64,000 bases of DNA from CAKMZU01 sp965248335 (lineage in GTDB: Bacteria; Pseudomonadota; Gammaproteobacteria; Pseudomonadales; DT-91). Below the pieces are notes generated by a model. It saw only the letters and a list, made by a program, of their open reading frames with translations, was not told the origin of the DNA and made no database searches. The stretch's first letter is position 1, and each line of letters starts with the position of its first letter. Made by a program: the position numbers and the translations under genes. Location of the stretch: contig CBDFIY010000003.1 of NCBI GenBank assembly GCA_965248335.1, forward strand, positions 992,001 to 1,056,000. The letters run 5' to 3'. Of the stretch, positions 63,672 through 64,000 are shown in pieces.

Positions 63672-64000
63672 CTGTTGGAAATTATCATTAATTCTACTGC
63701 CTAAATCAGCGCCAATTTCAGGTAGTATTTTTTCAAAAAACTCGCTAATTTTATTTTTAAAATCCTTTGCCGTGGAAAAGTACTGGTTATTCCTGACTTT
63801 TTCGTTCATCACCTTCCACAGCCGCTCTATGGGGTTTAGATTTGGGCTGTATGGTGGCAAGGTGTGAAGTTTAATGCCTAACTTGTCCGCAGCGCTCAGG
63901 ACAGCCTTGGATTTATGATAGCCAGCTCCATCTAAAACTAAATGCACTGTCTTCTCACTATAATGTGCTCGTATTTTATGGAAAAATTCAATAATCGAAT
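63654..64000 (-). mobile_element. IS630-family transposase, C-terminal part
   Basis: The frame is open to the window end; the 5' part lies outside. HLVLDGAGYHKSKAVLSAAD has the second catalytic Asp and LPPYSPNLNPIERLWKVMNE the final Glu of the DDE triad, a clear IS630/Tc1 pattern. The stop is TGA at 63654-63656. The IS end should lie near a TA at about 63636-63653, inside the ankyrin frame; I cannot fix the inverted repeat without the other end. Confidence 0.88.

Noticed and set aside
1..64000. CRISPR arrays, prophage or integrase modules
   Set aside because: No regularly spaced repeats and no cas, integrase or phage structural genes were seen.

Overview
This window looks like a chromosomal segment of a gammaproteobacterium of moderate to low GC, probably marine. 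The block grpE-dnaK-dnaJ-dapB ... rlmE-ftsH-folP-glmM-tpiA-secG-tRNA-Leu(GAG)-rimP-nusA-infB-rbfA-truB-rpsO-pnp follows the order known from Pseudomonas and the Oceanospirillales. tpiA lies between glmM and secG, which argues against Enterobacteria and Vibrio. The genus cannot be fixed from sequence alone. Insertion-element relics, ERIC-like repeats and an ankyrin protein with PPxY motifs hint at host contact, but do not prove it.

Layout. 1-6.8 kb: one-carbon/glycine-betaine metabolism (BCCT transporter end, purU, heterotetrameric sarcosine oxidase soxBDAG). 6.9-10.4 kb: small enzymes (DCC protein, Ldh2-type dehydrogenase, PhzF-like isomerase, an ERIC-broken flavin-fold protein, a cupin). 10.4-34 kb: housekeeping block from recN to pnp, with a LexA box before recN, sigma-32 promoters before grpE and dnaK, and a decayed 1.5-kb island between tRNA-Leu and rimP. 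34-39 kb: O-antigen initiation genes resembling wbpV-wbpL-wbpM. 39.3-42.3 kb: Rieske oxygenase, lgt, thyA. 42.4-51.5 kb: a divergent phosphonate (2-aminoethylphosphonate) locus, with phnR, an FAD amine oxidase, an MFS carrier and a TonB receptor on the minus strand, and phnW, a phnZ-like HD gene and phnX on the plus strand. 51.5-56.5 kb: a lipoprotein gene split by a defective ISAs1-family element, two related small secreted-protein sequences, and a secreted phosphodiesterase with a hemopexin-like propeller. 57-62.6 kb: folA, then a complete TonB2-type energy-transducing system (DUF3450, TtpC, ExbB, ExbD, TonB, TPR). 62.6-64 kb: an ankyrin/PPxY protein and the end of an IS630-family transposase.

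How the parts fit. The sarcosine oxidase alpha/gamma subunits and PurU share tetrahydrofolate-bound one-carbon units. The phosphonate locus would take a phosphonate across the outer membrane (TonB receptor), across the inner membrane (MFS), trim it (FAD oxidase) and degrade it (PhnW then PhnX), under PhnR. A perfect HutC-type operator lies in the divergent promoter region. Two genes of this locus are visibly broken: the receptor by a 254-bp ISAs1-like miniature element with a 10-bp target duplication, and the HD oxygenase by an in-frame TAG at codon 13. Uptake therefore appears to be decaying while the PhnW-PhnX core stays open. The most unusual observations are these two lesions, five ERIC-like copies in three size classes, a sarcosine oxidase delta subunit lacking two zinc ligands, and the PPxY/ankyrin candidate effector.
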